DNA of 64,000 nt. It comes from Acetobacteraceae bacterium. Its GTDB lineage: Bacteria > Pseudomonadota > Alphaproteobacteria > Acetobacterales > Acetobacteraceae. Both the position numbers and the translations under genes were made by a program. Within the stretch, counting starts at the first letter, position 1. Every line of letters begins with the position of its first letter. The notes beneath the pieces are model-generated. The model saw only the letters and a list, made by a program, of their open reading frames with translations, did no database searches and was not told the origin of the DNA. Of this stretch, positions 35,685 through 45,300 are shown in pieces. The stretch spans positions 809,501 through 873,500 of the forward strand of contig CP039459.1 in the NCBI GenBank assembly GCA_004843165.1, given 5' to 3'.

Positions 35685-36350
35685 ATGACAATGGGAAAGT
35701 TTCGTTTCTTCTCGCCTCGTTTATTATCGCTTACTTTCGGCGCTATGCTGATTTTCAGCCCTTTTTCCGCCTCTGCTGATGAGGCTCCAGATCTAAGAGA
35801 GACTATTCAAAAAAATCTCCCTGAAGGGGAAGAAATTCACGCTTTTCTTCAGCTTTCGCCTGACAAAGCTTGGATTTCGAGCACATATAGCCATCCTGAT
35901 TCTATCCAGACTGTTGCCTGCACGCTTTCCTTTATCAAAATAAATCTGACAGATAGCGTGCCGAACATGACAAATTCCCTCACCCTTTTAAGCAATCAAA
36001 AAGCCAATAAGGTTCGTGCCTTTGACACGACATGGACTTTACCGACCCATTCCGAAGGGGAAATGACGCTTAAAAATACTGTCCTTGAGCAGCGTTTTAA
36101 TATGATTGCGGAGACGGCCTCGACAATTGGCAGTAATATTGCATCACAGGATTTGCAAAAACTCGTAGATAGCTTGGCGCAGGGGCAAGAAATATGGATG
36201 CATTTTTCTTTAGGGGAGCCTAAAAGTCTGCCGACTGCCCATATCGTTCCGCTTCTCAATGACTTTAAACAATGTACAAGCCACCATCATTTTGCCTTTT
36301 TAGGCAGTCCGTTAGATCCACGTGCAAATCTTTCGGATAATCCTTTCTAG
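35685..36350 (+). CDS. Exported protein, family B
   Basis: A 221-residue protein with a signal peptide (LLSLTFGAMLIFSPFSASA), a mature domain with Cys in VACTLSFIKI and Cys in LNDFKQCTSH, and the phrase AFDTTWTLP, comparable with RALNTEWPILP in 32668-33372. It follows the cyclase gene by 67 bp on the same strand and ends at a bidirectional terminator, so it might be cotranscribed with the cyclase. Function unknown. Confidence 0.75.
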   Translation: MTMGKFRFFSPRLLSLTFGAMLIFSPFSASADEAPDLRETIQKNLPEGEEIHAFLQLSPDKAWISSTYSHPDSIQTVACTLSFIKINLTDSVPNMTNSLTLLSNQKANKVRAFDTTWTLPTHSEGEMTLKNTVLEQRFNMIAETASTIGSNIASQDLQKLVDSLAQGQEIWMHFSLGEPKSLPTAHIVPLLNDFKQCTSHHHFAFLGSPLDPRANLSDNPF

Positions 36351-36380
36351 GATTTTTAAAAATTCTTCATCACAAAAATT

Positions 36381-36409
36381 AAAAGCTCACCGAAATTCGA
36401 TGAGCTTTT
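36381..36409. terminator. Bidirectional terminator
   Basis: A 9-bp stem (AAAAGCTCA / TGAGCTTTT) with an 11-base loop between the family B gene ending at 36350 and the convergent small gene ending at 36418. Confidence 0.85.
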
Positions 36410-36417
36410 AAAAAGAC

Positions 36418-36612
36418 TTATTGATTAAGCTTATATTCTGTTTCGTTAATCCGTGTCACTTTGCCTTCACGTTCCAAGGCACGAAGCGCATCAATTGTTT
36501 CACCGCCGCCGCAGGCATTGAAAATATCTGTGACTTTACGCACTTTGTCGATGGGCGCATCGTTCAAATAATTTAGAATGGTTTGTTCAATTTCTTGATC
36601 ACGCTTTTCCAT
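36418..36612 (-). CDS. Small winged-helix-like protein
   Basis: A 64-residue protein that looks like a single winged-helix unit: an N-terminal helix (DQEIEQTILNYLNDAP), a central helix around VTDIFNACGGGETIDALRALE, and a C-terminal wing (GKVTRINETEYKLNQ). A start with AGAAGGTGA upstream is good. It might be a small regulator. It borders the AAA/RloB defence pair, which is divergent to it. No family assigned. Confidence 0.7.
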   Translation of the reverse strand: MEKRDQEIEQTILNYLNDAPIDKVRKVTDIFNACGGGETIDALRALEREGKVTRINETEYKLNQ

Positions 36613-36837
36613 AATTCACCTTCTCTTTTGAGATGTGTGTCTGCAAGATTAAAGCAGACTCAGACGAAGATGATGCTAAAAGTACAAAGAGAGCTTGTCT
36701 AGTTATAAAAAATTATTCAAAGTGGAACTCGAGCATCTTTTCTCTTGTTTCAAACGAAAAAACGTTCCAAAGATAGGATTATGAATAAAAAACGAATCTC
36801 TTCTGCTGATAATTTCCTTCAACTAGAAGGAAATTTG

Positions 36838-38106
36838 ATGCTCAAATCTTTTGCCCTTAAAAACTTCCAAAGTTTTAAAGAACGTTCTGAAATTTCTTTT
36901 TTAATGAATGAAAGAGAACTCAGTGATGAGTGGGCAGTTCAACGCTCCTCAGGAGAAATTTTAGGAACTGTCCTTGGAATATGGGGAGCAAATGCGAGCG
37001 GAAAAACATCTATCCTCAAAGCCTTCAGTTTTTTAAGCTTTTTTCTTCAAGATTCCTTCGAAGAACTTGGACGCTCTGAAAAAATTCCAGTTGAAAGTTG
37101 GTTTAATGTAGAAAGCCCTACTTTATTTGAAGTAGTTTGGGTTGATAACAAAGGAACCGTTCTCACCTATCATTTAGAGTTAACAAAAAATTTCGTTCAT
37201 AAAGAATTTTTAACCCGACGTCCCAAAGGACAGGGCGGCTCTGGAGCAACTATTTTTCGTCGGAATTGGGATACGAAAGAAAATGAGTATATCCTTTTCT
37301 TTGGAGATTCCAGTAAGGCTCACTTCGAAAAATATATAAAAGTTGCAAAAAGTTTCCGTAAAAATACAAGCTTCATTTCTTCTTTTCTTCAACATCGACC
37401 CGATTCTCAATTAAAGATACTGACCCTTTCAGGCAGCAATGTTACAGCCACGGGGCATCTATCTACCGATGAACTTGCCGAGCGAATTACAGGACATTAT
37501 TTTAAAAACCCAAATCTCTTCGAAAAAGCATGTCAATATCTACGAAAAATAGATTTAGGACTAACCAATCTTGAAATCAAACAGGAGAAAGTAAATCTTC
37601 CACCGTCCATAATTGCACAAATTGAAGAAAAATCTAAAGAAATGCCTGAACTAAAGAAAATTCTTGAGGAAGGGCCAATTTCACTAGAAGCCTACGGTTT
37701 ACATGATATTGGCAATAATCAAGTCCAAAAACTTCCCTTAAATAAAGAAAGTAGCGGAACACGTGCACTGTACGCTCTCTTAGGTCTCATCATTCCACTT
37801 CTTCAAAAAGGCGGGCAGGTTATCTTAGACGAAATTGATAATGATCTTCATCCCCATATCGTTGAAGACCTTCTTGAGCTTTTTAATGATAACGAAACAA
37901 ATCCTGGACATGCACAACTTATCTTTGTTTCTCACAACCCTCATTTTATGCGTCGTATAGGAAAATCCCATATTTGGCTTACTGAAAAAATCGAAGGAAC
38001 AAGCGAAGCCTACTCCTTATCTCAGATGAAGGGTGTTCGATCTGATGAAAATTTTGAAGCTAAATATCTGGGCGGTGCTTACGGCGCTTTACCATTTGGA
38101 AGCTAA
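36838..38106 (+). CDS. AAA-family ATPase of an RloAB/AbiL-type defence pair
   Basis: I choose ATG 36838, preceded by AGAAGGAAA, because members begin with a strand like MLKSFALKNFQSFKE; the longer frame to 36745 adds unrelated residues. The 422-residue protein has a Walker A motif GANASGKT (residues 50-57), a signature-like LNKESSGTRALYALLG, and a Walker B motif VILDEIDNDLHP at about 327-338, followed by the switch His in FVSHNPHF. This is the SMC-like AAA_15/AAA_21 group that partners RloB or TOPRIM effectors in phage exclusion. The RloB-like gene follows after six bases. AT-rich composition suggests transfer. Confidence 0.85.
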   Translation: MLKSFALKNFQSFKERSEISFLMNERELSDEWAVQRSSGEILGTVLGIWGANASGKTSILKAFSFLSFFLQDSFEELGRSEKIPVESWFNVESPTLFEVVWVDNKGTVLTYHLELTKNFVHKEFLTRRPKGQGGSGATIFRRNWDTKENEYILFFGDSSKAHFEKYIKVAKSFRKNTSFISSFLQHRPDSQLKILTLSGSNVTATGHLSTDELAERITGHYFKNPNLFEKACQYLRKIDLGLTNLEIKQEKVNLPPSIIAQIEEKSKEMPELKKILEEGPISLEAYGLHDIGNNQVQKLPLNKESSGTRALYALLGLIIPLLQKGGQVILDEIDNDLHPHIVEDLLELFNDNETNPGHAQLIFVSHNPHFMRRIGKSHIWLTEKIEGTSEAYSLSQMKGVRSDENFEAKYLGGAYGALPFGS

Positions 38107-38112
38107 TTTCTT

Positions 38113-38691
38113 ATGGCTGGTTTAAAAGTAAGAAGAAAATCCCTTCCTCGTATTGCATCTAAAAAATGTCTTATTCTCTGTGAAGGCAAAGGAGAGTTGT
38201 ACTTCTTCCAGTTTATCAAAAAAATTTTTAGAGAAGAACTTCAAAAAAGAAATATTGATATAATTTTTACACCAAACGGACAACGACTAAATCCAGATAG
38301 ATTAGGAATTGATAAAATAGCCTCAGACTTAGAAAAACGCATTTCAGATGAGCAGTATAGTTTTCTATTTGTCGTCTATGACAGCATTGATCTAGGTGCT
38401 CGTAATGTCGAAAAACAGTGCAAACGCTTTCATAATCCTAAAATTATAAAATTGGCATCAAATATTTGCATCGACGACACACTTTTAAAACTTCTCGTCA
38501 ATCCATCTTATTCTACCCTTGATACACCTGATAAAGCAAAGTCTCGCTTTCATATCGAATGTTGCTCTAGTCAAAAAGTCAGTAAAAAAGGAGCGCATAA
38601 TTATGATTGGCAAAAAACTCATATTGGAAAACAAGAATTACTTACCTTTGACTTTTTAAAGCCATTTTTTAGAAAGCTGGAAATAAAATGA
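38113..38691 (+). CDS. RloB-like protein, TOPRIM-type effector
   Basis: A 192-residue protein. Its N-terminal strand-loop KKCLILCEGKGELYFFQF carries the conserved acidic Glu (residue 24) of RloB/TOPRIM-type domains, and LFVVYDSIDLG supplies the later acidic pair. The C-terminus is helical. In RloAB and AbiL loci the ATPase senses infection and this partner is thought to act on nucleic acid. Here it lies six bases downstream of the ATPase. The gene ends exactly where a truncated fic gene on the other strand is cut off, so this is probably an insertion boundary. Confidence 0.78.
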   Translation: MAGLKVRRKSLPRIASKKCLILCEGKGELYFFQFIKKIFREELQKRNIDIIFTPNGQRLNPDRLGIDKIASDLEKRISDEQYSFLFVVYDSIDLGARNVEKQCKRFHNPKIIKLASNICIDDTLLKLLVNPSYSTLDTPDKAKSRFHIECCSSQKVSKKGAHNYDWQKTHIGKQELLTFDFLKPFFRKLEIK

Positions 38692-38977
38692 ATTTTCTAT
38701 ATAAAGCATCCTGTGTTGTGAAAATATTCTCCACAGCAGATGAAGCCTTTGCCTCTTGAAGACACAATGTATGAATCAAAATATCTTGATTGGGTATAAT
38801 ACGTGCCGTTCCACTGAGACGTGCCAAAGCTGCCTTTGCAGATACTAACTTTTTCAGAACAGCTTTTGTATCTATTTTTGTATAAATCTCCTCTTCTAAA
38901 GGATTTAAAAAAGGAATTTTCTAGAGGGCTTTTTCATTCGTAGAAAAATTTTCAGAGGCTGTTGCTGTATAAACCAT
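38692..38977 (-). pseudogene. Truncated fic gene with internal TAG
   Basis: From ATG 38977 the frame reads 18 residues to TAG (38923-38921). It then continues in the same frame with a recognisable Fic N-terminal domain: PLEEEIYTKIDTKAVLKKL, then RIIPNQDILIHTLCLQEAKA and SSAVENIFTTQDALY. It breaks off at the rloB 3' end, and the catalytic HPFxxGNGR part is missing altogether. Fic proteins AMPylate targets; this copy must be dead. The cut coincides with the end of the AAA/RloB unit. Confidence 0.8.
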
Positions 38978-38990
38978 TTCAAACCTTCTA

Positions 38991-39101
38991 TTTTTAACAA
39001 ATCATATTAAAATTTTTCCGTTTTTTTAACAGGTCTATCATAACATGTTAAAATTTTTCCATTTTTTTAACAGGTTTATCACAACCTGTTAAAAATTTTG
39101 G
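38991..39101. repeat. 41-bp tandem repeats with inverted repeats upstream of fic remnant
   Basis: TTAAAATTTTTCC recurs at 39007 and 39048 and in modified form at 39089, a 41-bp period. A degenerate unit sits at 38991. Each unit includes AACAGGT...TATCA.AAC.TGTT. The last is a 13-bp perfect inverted repeat with a six-base spacer (39064-39095). Repeated palindromes in the fic promoter region suggest operators. Confidence 0.75.
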
Positions 39102-39119
39102 CTTTTTAAAACAAATCTT

Positions 39120-41198
39120 TCACCGCACTGAGCCGTCATTAAGTTGGGCGATGGCTTTCTTTTGGACGATAACCGCTTTTTTCAGATCAATTTTACGGTT
39201 ACGCATGACCGTATCGGCAAGTTTTTCCGGGACTTCCTCAACGGAAACGAGGCCTTGGCTTTCCGCTTGGCAGAAATATTTCTGTGCTGTTGTCTTATTA
39301 AAATATAGATGATGATCTGGATTGTCATAAATCAAGGCCAGTGCAAACTCTGCGCCGGCATGTTCTTGAGCTGCTGCCTTTTGGAAATATTCGACCGCTT
39401 TGGCAAGATTATAAAGACCAAGATTTTTATCAATAAAGACTTTTCCCAGCGTAAATTGCGCTTGGGCATTGCCTTGATCTGCCGCTTTTTGTACCCAATA
39501 AAGTCCTCTTAGCGGTAATTTCGCTGTTCCTTGGCCTAGAATTTCGGCCATACCAAGTGCAAACTGGCCTCTGTCATATCCCCCACGTGCGGAGCGGCGA
39601 TACCAATTTGTTGACGCTTTATAATCTGCCGGTAGGCCGATCCCCTCTAGCGCATCTTTACTGGCGCTGCCTGTTTCATAAATTTGGCCAAGTTTAAACT
39701 GCGCTTGTGCAATATTTTGGTCGGCAAGTTTTTGGTACATCTGCGCTGCTAGCGGCATGTTGAGTTTAACGCCTAACCCCTCCTCATACATACGTGCTAA
39801 GGAAAAAATGGCAGGTTTATAATTCTGATCGGCGGAAAGGCGGTAATATTCCACGGCTTTTTCACGATTTTGTGGCCAGAGCCCCTGTCCTTTTTCATAA
39901 AGCTGCCCCAATTTAAACTGTGCCTGCGGCAATTTCTGATCAGCGGCTTTTTGCAGCCATTTTCCGGCCAGCTCTCCCCCATGAAGGACATTTTCCCCCA
40001 TATAAGCATTTCCAAGCGCCAGTTGCGCTCTCGCCTCGCCTTGTTCTGCTGCTTTTTGATAAAAATGGATTGCTTGCTGGCCATTTTCAGGAACAAAAAC
40101 ACCATATTCATAAGCAACACCAAGCGCAAATTGTGCCTTTGCATTGCCCTGTGCGGCTGATCTGCTAAAAAATCCAATCGCTTTTTGCTGATCTTCCTTC
40201 GTGGCTTTGTTACTTGGATAAAATTCCTCTAAAGCGGAATGCCCTGCCCAAGCACGGTTTTCCCGCACGCCTTTTCCCTGTGAATAAAGGCGGCCTAAAG
40301 CATATTGCGCCGGCGCATAATTTTGCCATGCCGATTTTTGATAGGATTGAATCGCAAGAGAAAGATTTTCCTGTATGCCATGTCCCGTTTGATACATTTG
40401 GCCAAGTTCAAATTGCGCCTTGGCATCACCGGCCTCTGCTGAAAAGCGTGTCAGTGCGAATTGCGCTTGCTGATTGCCTTGTGCAACAGATTTTGAAAGA
40501 AGTTCAAAGGCTTTTTGCTTATCTTGTGCAACACCAATTCCCTCGGCGTAAAGCTGGGCAAGTTTAAGCTGTCCTTTTGCAAAACCATGTTCTGCTGCTT
40601 TGGAATACCATTTAAAGGCTTCCTCCCTTGCCTGCTCCGGCGTCAGGGTTAAAGGGGTTGCCGGAATGGTTTCATAGAGATAGGCCAGACAAAGTTCCGC
40701 CTCATGGAAACCATGATCTGCGGCTTTAGAGAGCCAAAAAATAGATTTTCCAAAGTTCAGATTTTTACCGACATCGGTTGCATACATCAGGCCTAGCGCA
40801 TATTCAGCCTTGATATTTCCTTGTTTAGCGGCCTTTTGATAATATTTGCGCGCATAAGAGAAATTTTGCGGTGTGCCTGCGCCATTAAAATGCATCCACG
40901 CAAGATTAACCTGTGCCTTATCGTAGCCCTTTTGCGCCGCCTTGTGATACCAATACACGGATTTTGAAAGATCACGGGGCATTTTTAGATTGGTTTTTGG
41001 ATCATCCAGCCCATTCTGGTACATCCATCCAAGACGAAATTGCGCCTCAACATCCCCCTTACCCGCTCTGATCGCCTCATCCTGCAAGGTTGGCGAGAGC
41101 ATGGCGTAGTCTGTATTTGGCATACAGCCCGTCAGAGAAAGAGCCGAAAGAGAAATACCGGCAAGAAGGAGAAGGGAGAAAGGTTTCATATAAGGCAA
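39120..41198 (-). CDS. Large Sel1-repeat lipoprotein
   Basis: A 692-residue protein with a lipoprotein signal (LLLLAGISLSALSLTGC, Cys at residue 25; a second ATG at residue 4 is equally good). The mature chain is a solenoid of about 16 Sel1 repeats, e.g. AQFRLGWMYQNG, AQFELGQMYQTGHGIQEN and AQFKLGQLYEKGQGLW, and ends in a short helical region. Surface-anchored Sel1 proteins mediate protein contacts, including with hosts in some bacteria; the partner here is unknown. It stands between the defence pair and the CRISPR locus. Confidence 0.88.
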   Translation of the reverse strand: MPYMKPFSLLLLAGISLSALSLTGCMPNTDYAMLSPTLQDEAIRAGKGDVEAQFRLGWMYQNGLDDPKTNLKMPRDLSKSVYWYHKAAQKGYDKAQVNLAWMHFNGAGTPQNFSYARKYYQKAAKQGNIKAEYALGLMYATDVGKNLNFGKSIFWLSKAADHGFHEAELCLAYLYETIPATPLTLTPEQAREEAFKWYSKAAEHGFAKGQLKLAQLYAEGIGVAQDKQKAFELLSKSVAQGNQQAQFALTRFSAEAGDAKAQFELGQMYQTGHGIQENLSLAIQSYQKSAWQNYAPAQYALGRLYSQGKGVRENRAWAGHSALEEFYPSNKATKEDQQKAIGFFSRSAAQGNAKAQFALGVAYEYGVFVPENGQQAIHFYQKAAEQGEARAQLALGNAYMGENVLHGGELAGKWLQKAADQKLPQAQFKLGQLYEKGQGLWPQNREKAVEYYRLSADQNYKPAIFSLARMYEEGLGVKLNMPLAAQMYQKLADQNIAQAQFKLGQIYETGSASKDALEGIGLPADYKASTNWYRRSARGGYDRGQFALGMAEILGQGTAKLPLRGLYWVQKAADQGNAQAQFTLGKVFIDKNLGLYNLAKAVEYFQKAAAQEHAGAEFALALIYDNPDHHLYFNKTTAQKYFCQAESQGLVSVEEVPEKLADTVMRNRKIDLKKAVIVQKKAIAQLNDGSVR

Positions 41199-41281
41199 GT
41201 TCGCTTCATGAAAATAGAAGATAAGCTTTCTTATTTATAACCTTTTTTCCCTTCTAAGGAAAAGATGATTTCTAAAAGGCT

Positions 41282-41530
41282 TTATTCCGCTTTGACTTCT
41301 TCAATATCTTTTTTGACTTCCTGTTTTATTTCCTGCTCTTTTTTCTTTTGGGTTTGTTCGAGCTTATCCTTACGGGTATCGCCATCCTCAAGCTGTTTCT
41401 TTTTACGGCGGATGAGAAACCAGCCGAAAGCTTTTTTAAGCAGATGATTGACCATTTCCTTATGTTTTTTGTTCAAACAAAGATATGTAATGCCAAAAAT
41501 AGGAAATAATATTAAAAAAATAAGCGTCAT
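41282..41530 (-). CDS. Small membrane protein with charged coiled-coil tail
   Basis: An 82-residue protein. Residues 1-19 are a hydrophobic segment (LIFLILFPIFGITYLCL) and the rest is a highly charged Lys/Glu helix (KLEQTQKKKEQEIKQEVKKD). One transmembrane anchor with a cytoplasmic coiled coil is likely. It lies 83 bp upstream of the Sel1 lipoprotein on the same strand and 124 bp before the tracrRNA terminator. Function unknown. Confidence 0.65.
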   Translation of the reverse strand: MTLIFLILFPIFGITYLCLNKKHKEMVNHLLKKAFGWFLIRRKKKQLEDGDTRKDKLEQTQKKKEQEIKQEVKKDIEEVKAE

Positions 41531-41654
41531 TATTTTTAGACCTTAAAATGCCATAAAAAGATTTAATGGCGTATCAAAACGATAGTTTTAAGAAAGAAGC
41601 AATCTCTTTCCCGCTCAAAAAACGCAAATTTATAGATTGTGACGAAAAAGATGC

Positions 41655-41804
41655 AAAAAAGGCGCTCCTCATAAAGAAGAACGCCTTTTTTAAGGAATTT
41701 CCCGATCATGCGATGAACGCTAACCAAATCCAAAGATTGTTGGGATGATCCTGCAAATAGAATAAATTCTATCTTACCGTGGTTTCCCACCTGATTTCCA
41801 TTTT
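41655..41804 (-). ncRNA. tracrRNA of the type II-C CRISPR locus
   Basis: On the minus strand, 41801-41777 reads ATGGAAATCAGG...CCACGG, complementary to 23 of 25 repeat bases with a two-base internal mismatch, so it is the anti-repeat. A plausible promoter lies just upstream (TTGTTA, 17 bp, TAAAAA, within 41810-41835 on the minus strand). The tail continues through an AT-rich hairpin (ATAGAAT/ATTCTAT, near 41758-41774) and ends in a strong terminator stem GGCGTTCTTC/GAGGAGCGCC followed by T6 (41691-41655). The RNA runs antisense, away from cas9, a known arrangement in II-C loci. Confidence 0.85.
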
Positions 41805-41865
41805 TCTTTTTAAAGAAACCGATCTAGTTTAACAAGGTTTCATTTAAAATTTTTGGGATCCTTTC

Positions 41866-44800
41866 ATGTCTGATAACACTCTAAAATCCTTTAAAATTAA
41901 AGAAAATCTGACTTTCGGTATTGATCTTGGGCTTGCTTCTTGTGGCTGGGCCGTTATTGACAGAAAAGACCCTAACGCCCCCGACATTCTGGCAGCCGGC
42001 AGTTGGTGTTTTAATACGCCCGAAGAAGATAAAACACGTAAACCGCTTAATCAAAATCGGCGGGAAAAGCGTCTTTTACGCCGTGTTATCCGCAGGCGGC
42101 GGCAACGGATGCAAAATATTCGCAAACTCTTTCATCAAGCCGGTTTATTTGAATTTGATCCCGATATTTCACTGGGCACTGAAGGGACAAAACTTCCCAA
42201 CAGTAAAAAAATAGATCCTGAAGACCGGGAAATTTTAGGCCATATCGGTGCCTATCTCCGCAAGGAAAGCTGGGACAATCTCTCCCCTTGGATCTTACGC
42301 ACACGGGGGCTGGATGTCAGACTTTCAGGCCCTGAACTCGCCGTCGCCTTAGGTCATATTGCCAAACACCGGGGTTTTAAATCCAATGCCAAAAATGGTG
42401 GCAAGGAAGATAGCAGTATCAAGGAGGCCTATAACGCTGTTGCAAAAATTATCGAAGATAATCCCCAAATCTACCGCACTTTTGCGGAAGTTCTGACACA
42501 ACATCCCGACTATCAAGCGCATAAAGGGCGTTTACGCAACCGCAATGAGATTTACGACTGCACGCCATCCCGTGATTTACTGCTGAAAGAAGTCAAAGAA
42601 ATTTTTGACAATCAGCGGGATCTCGGTTCAAAAATTGCCACACCAACGCTAGAGCAGAATTTTATCCATATTGCCTTTTCCCAAAAAGGATTACTATAGG
42701 CTTTTAGGAAATTGTCCTTTTGAAAAATCAGAAAAAAGGGCGGCAATGAAAGCGCCCTCTTTTGAAAAATTCCGCTTCTTTTCAAAATTAAACCATATTG
42801 AAATTCCGCAAGTAGATCGGGACGGCCTGATTTCCAGCCGCCGCCTCTTTCCCGAAGAGCTGTTAGGGATTGCCGAGCTGCTTACAACGCCTAAGAAAAA
42901 ATTCACCTATAAGGATTTACGGAAGTTCCTCAGGCTGGATGAAAATCTTTCCTTTGGCGGCGTTCCCTTTAAAGAAGAAGGCAAAAAAGAAATTGCCTTG
43001 AGCAGCAATAAGAGTGAAGGCTCTTTTTCCGGCTCTTATGCGCTGTACCAGATTTTGGGAACGGAGATCTGGGCCGCATTGCATCAAAGTGCAAAAAAGC
43101 TGAGAACGCTTGATGATTGCGCCGAAATCCTGTCTTTCTTCGCCTCGCCTGAGAATATGGCAAAAGAATTTAAAAAACGTCATATTCCGGAGGAGATTTA
43201 CACGCCCCTTTTAGATGCTGTTGAAAATGGCAAATTTAATGATTTTACAAAGGCAGCAAATCTCTCTACGAAAGCCTGCCGTAAAATTCTTCCCTTTTTG
43301 TTAGAGGGGAAAGTCTATTCTGAGGCCTGTGAAATGGCTCATTATAACCATGCGGCGGCCTCTCGGGATCACTGGTCACAAATTCGAACGCACAAAGATT
43401 TTGTCCAGCTCATTAAGGATTTTACAGAGGGGCAAGACCGCATTGCCAATCCCTCCGCCCGCAAGGCCCTTACAGAAGGCTTAAAACAGCTTTGGGCGAT
43501 GCAGAATAAATTTGGTCTGCCGGGTAAAATTGCCATTGAACTTGCACGAGAGGTCGGCAAGTCGGCCGATGAGCGAGGCAAACTCAAAACCAGCTTGGAC
43601 CAAACAACGGCAGAACGTAAGCTAGAAAGAAAAGAGGCGGCAGATGCTCTTGGCATTGAAGAATATCAAGTCAGTAGTGAAAATTTACTGCGTTACCGTC
43701 TCTGGAAAGAGCAAAAAGGATTTTGTCTTTACTCCGGGAAAGCTATTCCTGCCGGTCAGTTTCATTCACCTGAATTTGAAGTGGATCATATTCTACCCAA
43801 AAGCCGCTCCTTTGATAATTCTTTTAACAATAAAACGCTTGCCTGCCTTTCTGAAAATCGCAAGAAGGGTAATCTGACACCTTATGAATATTTCAATGCA
43901 GCGAAGCTCCCGGAAGAATGGTACCGATTTCAAGAATCCGTTGAGCAAATCAGCCGAAAAGGCAGCAAATGCGGCATTAAAAAGAAAAATTATCTGACCA
44001 AAACACTGCAAGAAGGCTTAACGGAAAGGCATCTTAACGACACAAGATATGCCAGCCGTCTGATGGCGCAATGTGCGGAGCTTTTCTATGATAAGAAAGA
44101 CCGCCAACGCTCTAAAGGCGGTGAAAAACGTGTGTTTACCCGCCCCGGCGCTTTAACTGCGGCATTGCGTCAAGGCTGGGGGGTTGAACATCTCAAAAAA
44201 GAAAAAGAGAAAAATCCCAAAACGGGCAGAAGGGAACGTATTCCAGATGACCGCCATCATGCGCTGGATGCCATTTGTGTCGCCTGTGTGGATGAAAAAG
44301 AAATTCTAAAAATTCAGAAAAGTTTTCAAGAAAATGAAAAACGGACAAATGATGACCGTAATTTGCGGAAATCCCCCTTGCCTTGGGATCGTTTTCCTGA
44401 AGATGTCAAAGTGGCGCTGGATAAAATTATTGTTGCACGTCCTGAAAACAGACGGGCAAGAGGGGAAGGCCATAAGGAAACCATTCGGCGTTTTAAAATT
44501 TCCGAGAAAACAGAAACACTCTCCGTTTCCTCCCGAAAATCGTTGAAAGGTCTCAAAACTGCAGAGGTTCAAAAGCTTGTAGGGCGTTTAAAAGATCCTG
44601 AACGCAATCCGCATATTAAAGCGGCTTTAGAGACGTGGATTTCGCAGGGATGTCCGCCTGACACGCTCCCCCGTTCTCCCAAAGGGGATGAGATCCGCCG
44701 TATTGTGGTAAAGGAAGATCAGAAATCTGGTATTCCACTCAAAACAGGCCGTGGAGAGAAAAGCCGCAAAGGCCTCGTTGCGGCGGCTTCTATCACCCGA

Positions 44801-45205
44801 TTAGATGTTTTCAGCAAACAAAAAACAAGCGGAAAGAACAAAGGAGAGAAAGAATTTTATCTCGTTCCCATTTATTCGTGGCAGATTATGCAAAATATTT
44901 TACCACATCATGCCTGCATACAAGGAAAAAATGAAAAAGACTGGATTTTCATGGACGAAAGTAAAGGATTTACCTTTGAATTTACCTTATATCCTGGCAG
45001 CTATGTGAAAATTATCCGTAAAGGCGAAATGATAGAGGGATATTATGCCAGCTTTGGTCGGGCAACAGCACAAATTGTTTTAAAAAACCCTAATAATCCC
45101 CAAGAACTTTATCGTAGCATCGGCGTAAAGAATTTACCTCTTTTTGAAAAATATCACATTGATCGTTTTGGCCAACTTTATAAAGCGGGGAAAGAATCTC
45201 GTTAA
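41866..45205 (+). pseudogene. cas9: Type II-C Cas9 gene interrupted by a one-base frameshift
   Basis: Two overlapping frames (41866-42699 and 42671-45205) encode one Cas9. The first has RuvC-I (FGIDLGLASCGWAV, Asp20) and the arginine-rich bridge helix (EKRLLRRVIRRRRQRM). The second has RuvC-II (IAIELAREVG), HNH (FEVDHILPKSRSFDNSF, with NNKTLAC) and RuvC-III (DRHHALDAICVAC). Removing one A from the run of five at 42683-42687 joins them smoothly as SQKDYYRLLGNCPFEKSEKR and gives 1112 residues, normal for II-C. All catalytic residues are present, so only the frameshift prevents a full nuclease. It could be a recent mutation or a read error; cas1 and cas2 are intact. Confidence 0.93.
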
Positions 45206-45224
45206 GTAAATCATCTTTTTTATT

Positions 45225-45259
45225 AAATAAACGACTCCATAGAAAAGAGGCGTTTATTT
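45225..45259 (+). terminator. Hairpin after cas9
   Basis: Inverted repeat AAATAAACG / CGTTTATTT with a 17-base loop, 20 bp after the cas9 stop. The stem is AT-rich with only a short following T tract, so termination may be partial. Confidence 0.5.
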
Positions 45260-45300
45260 GTATTCTTTGATTTGTTTTTTGCCTTTATTGAAAAAATGAT

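Noticed and set aside
36838-38691. PARIS (AriA/AriB) system
   Set aside because: The second protein starts like RloB (LILCEGKGE) and lacks DUF4435 features I could recognise, so RloAB/AbiL-type fits better.
42671-42699. Programmed -1 frameshifting in cas9 at CCCAAAAAG
   Set aside because: The shift needed to join the two halves is +1, not -1, and five A is short for polymerase slippage. Mutation or read error is simpler.
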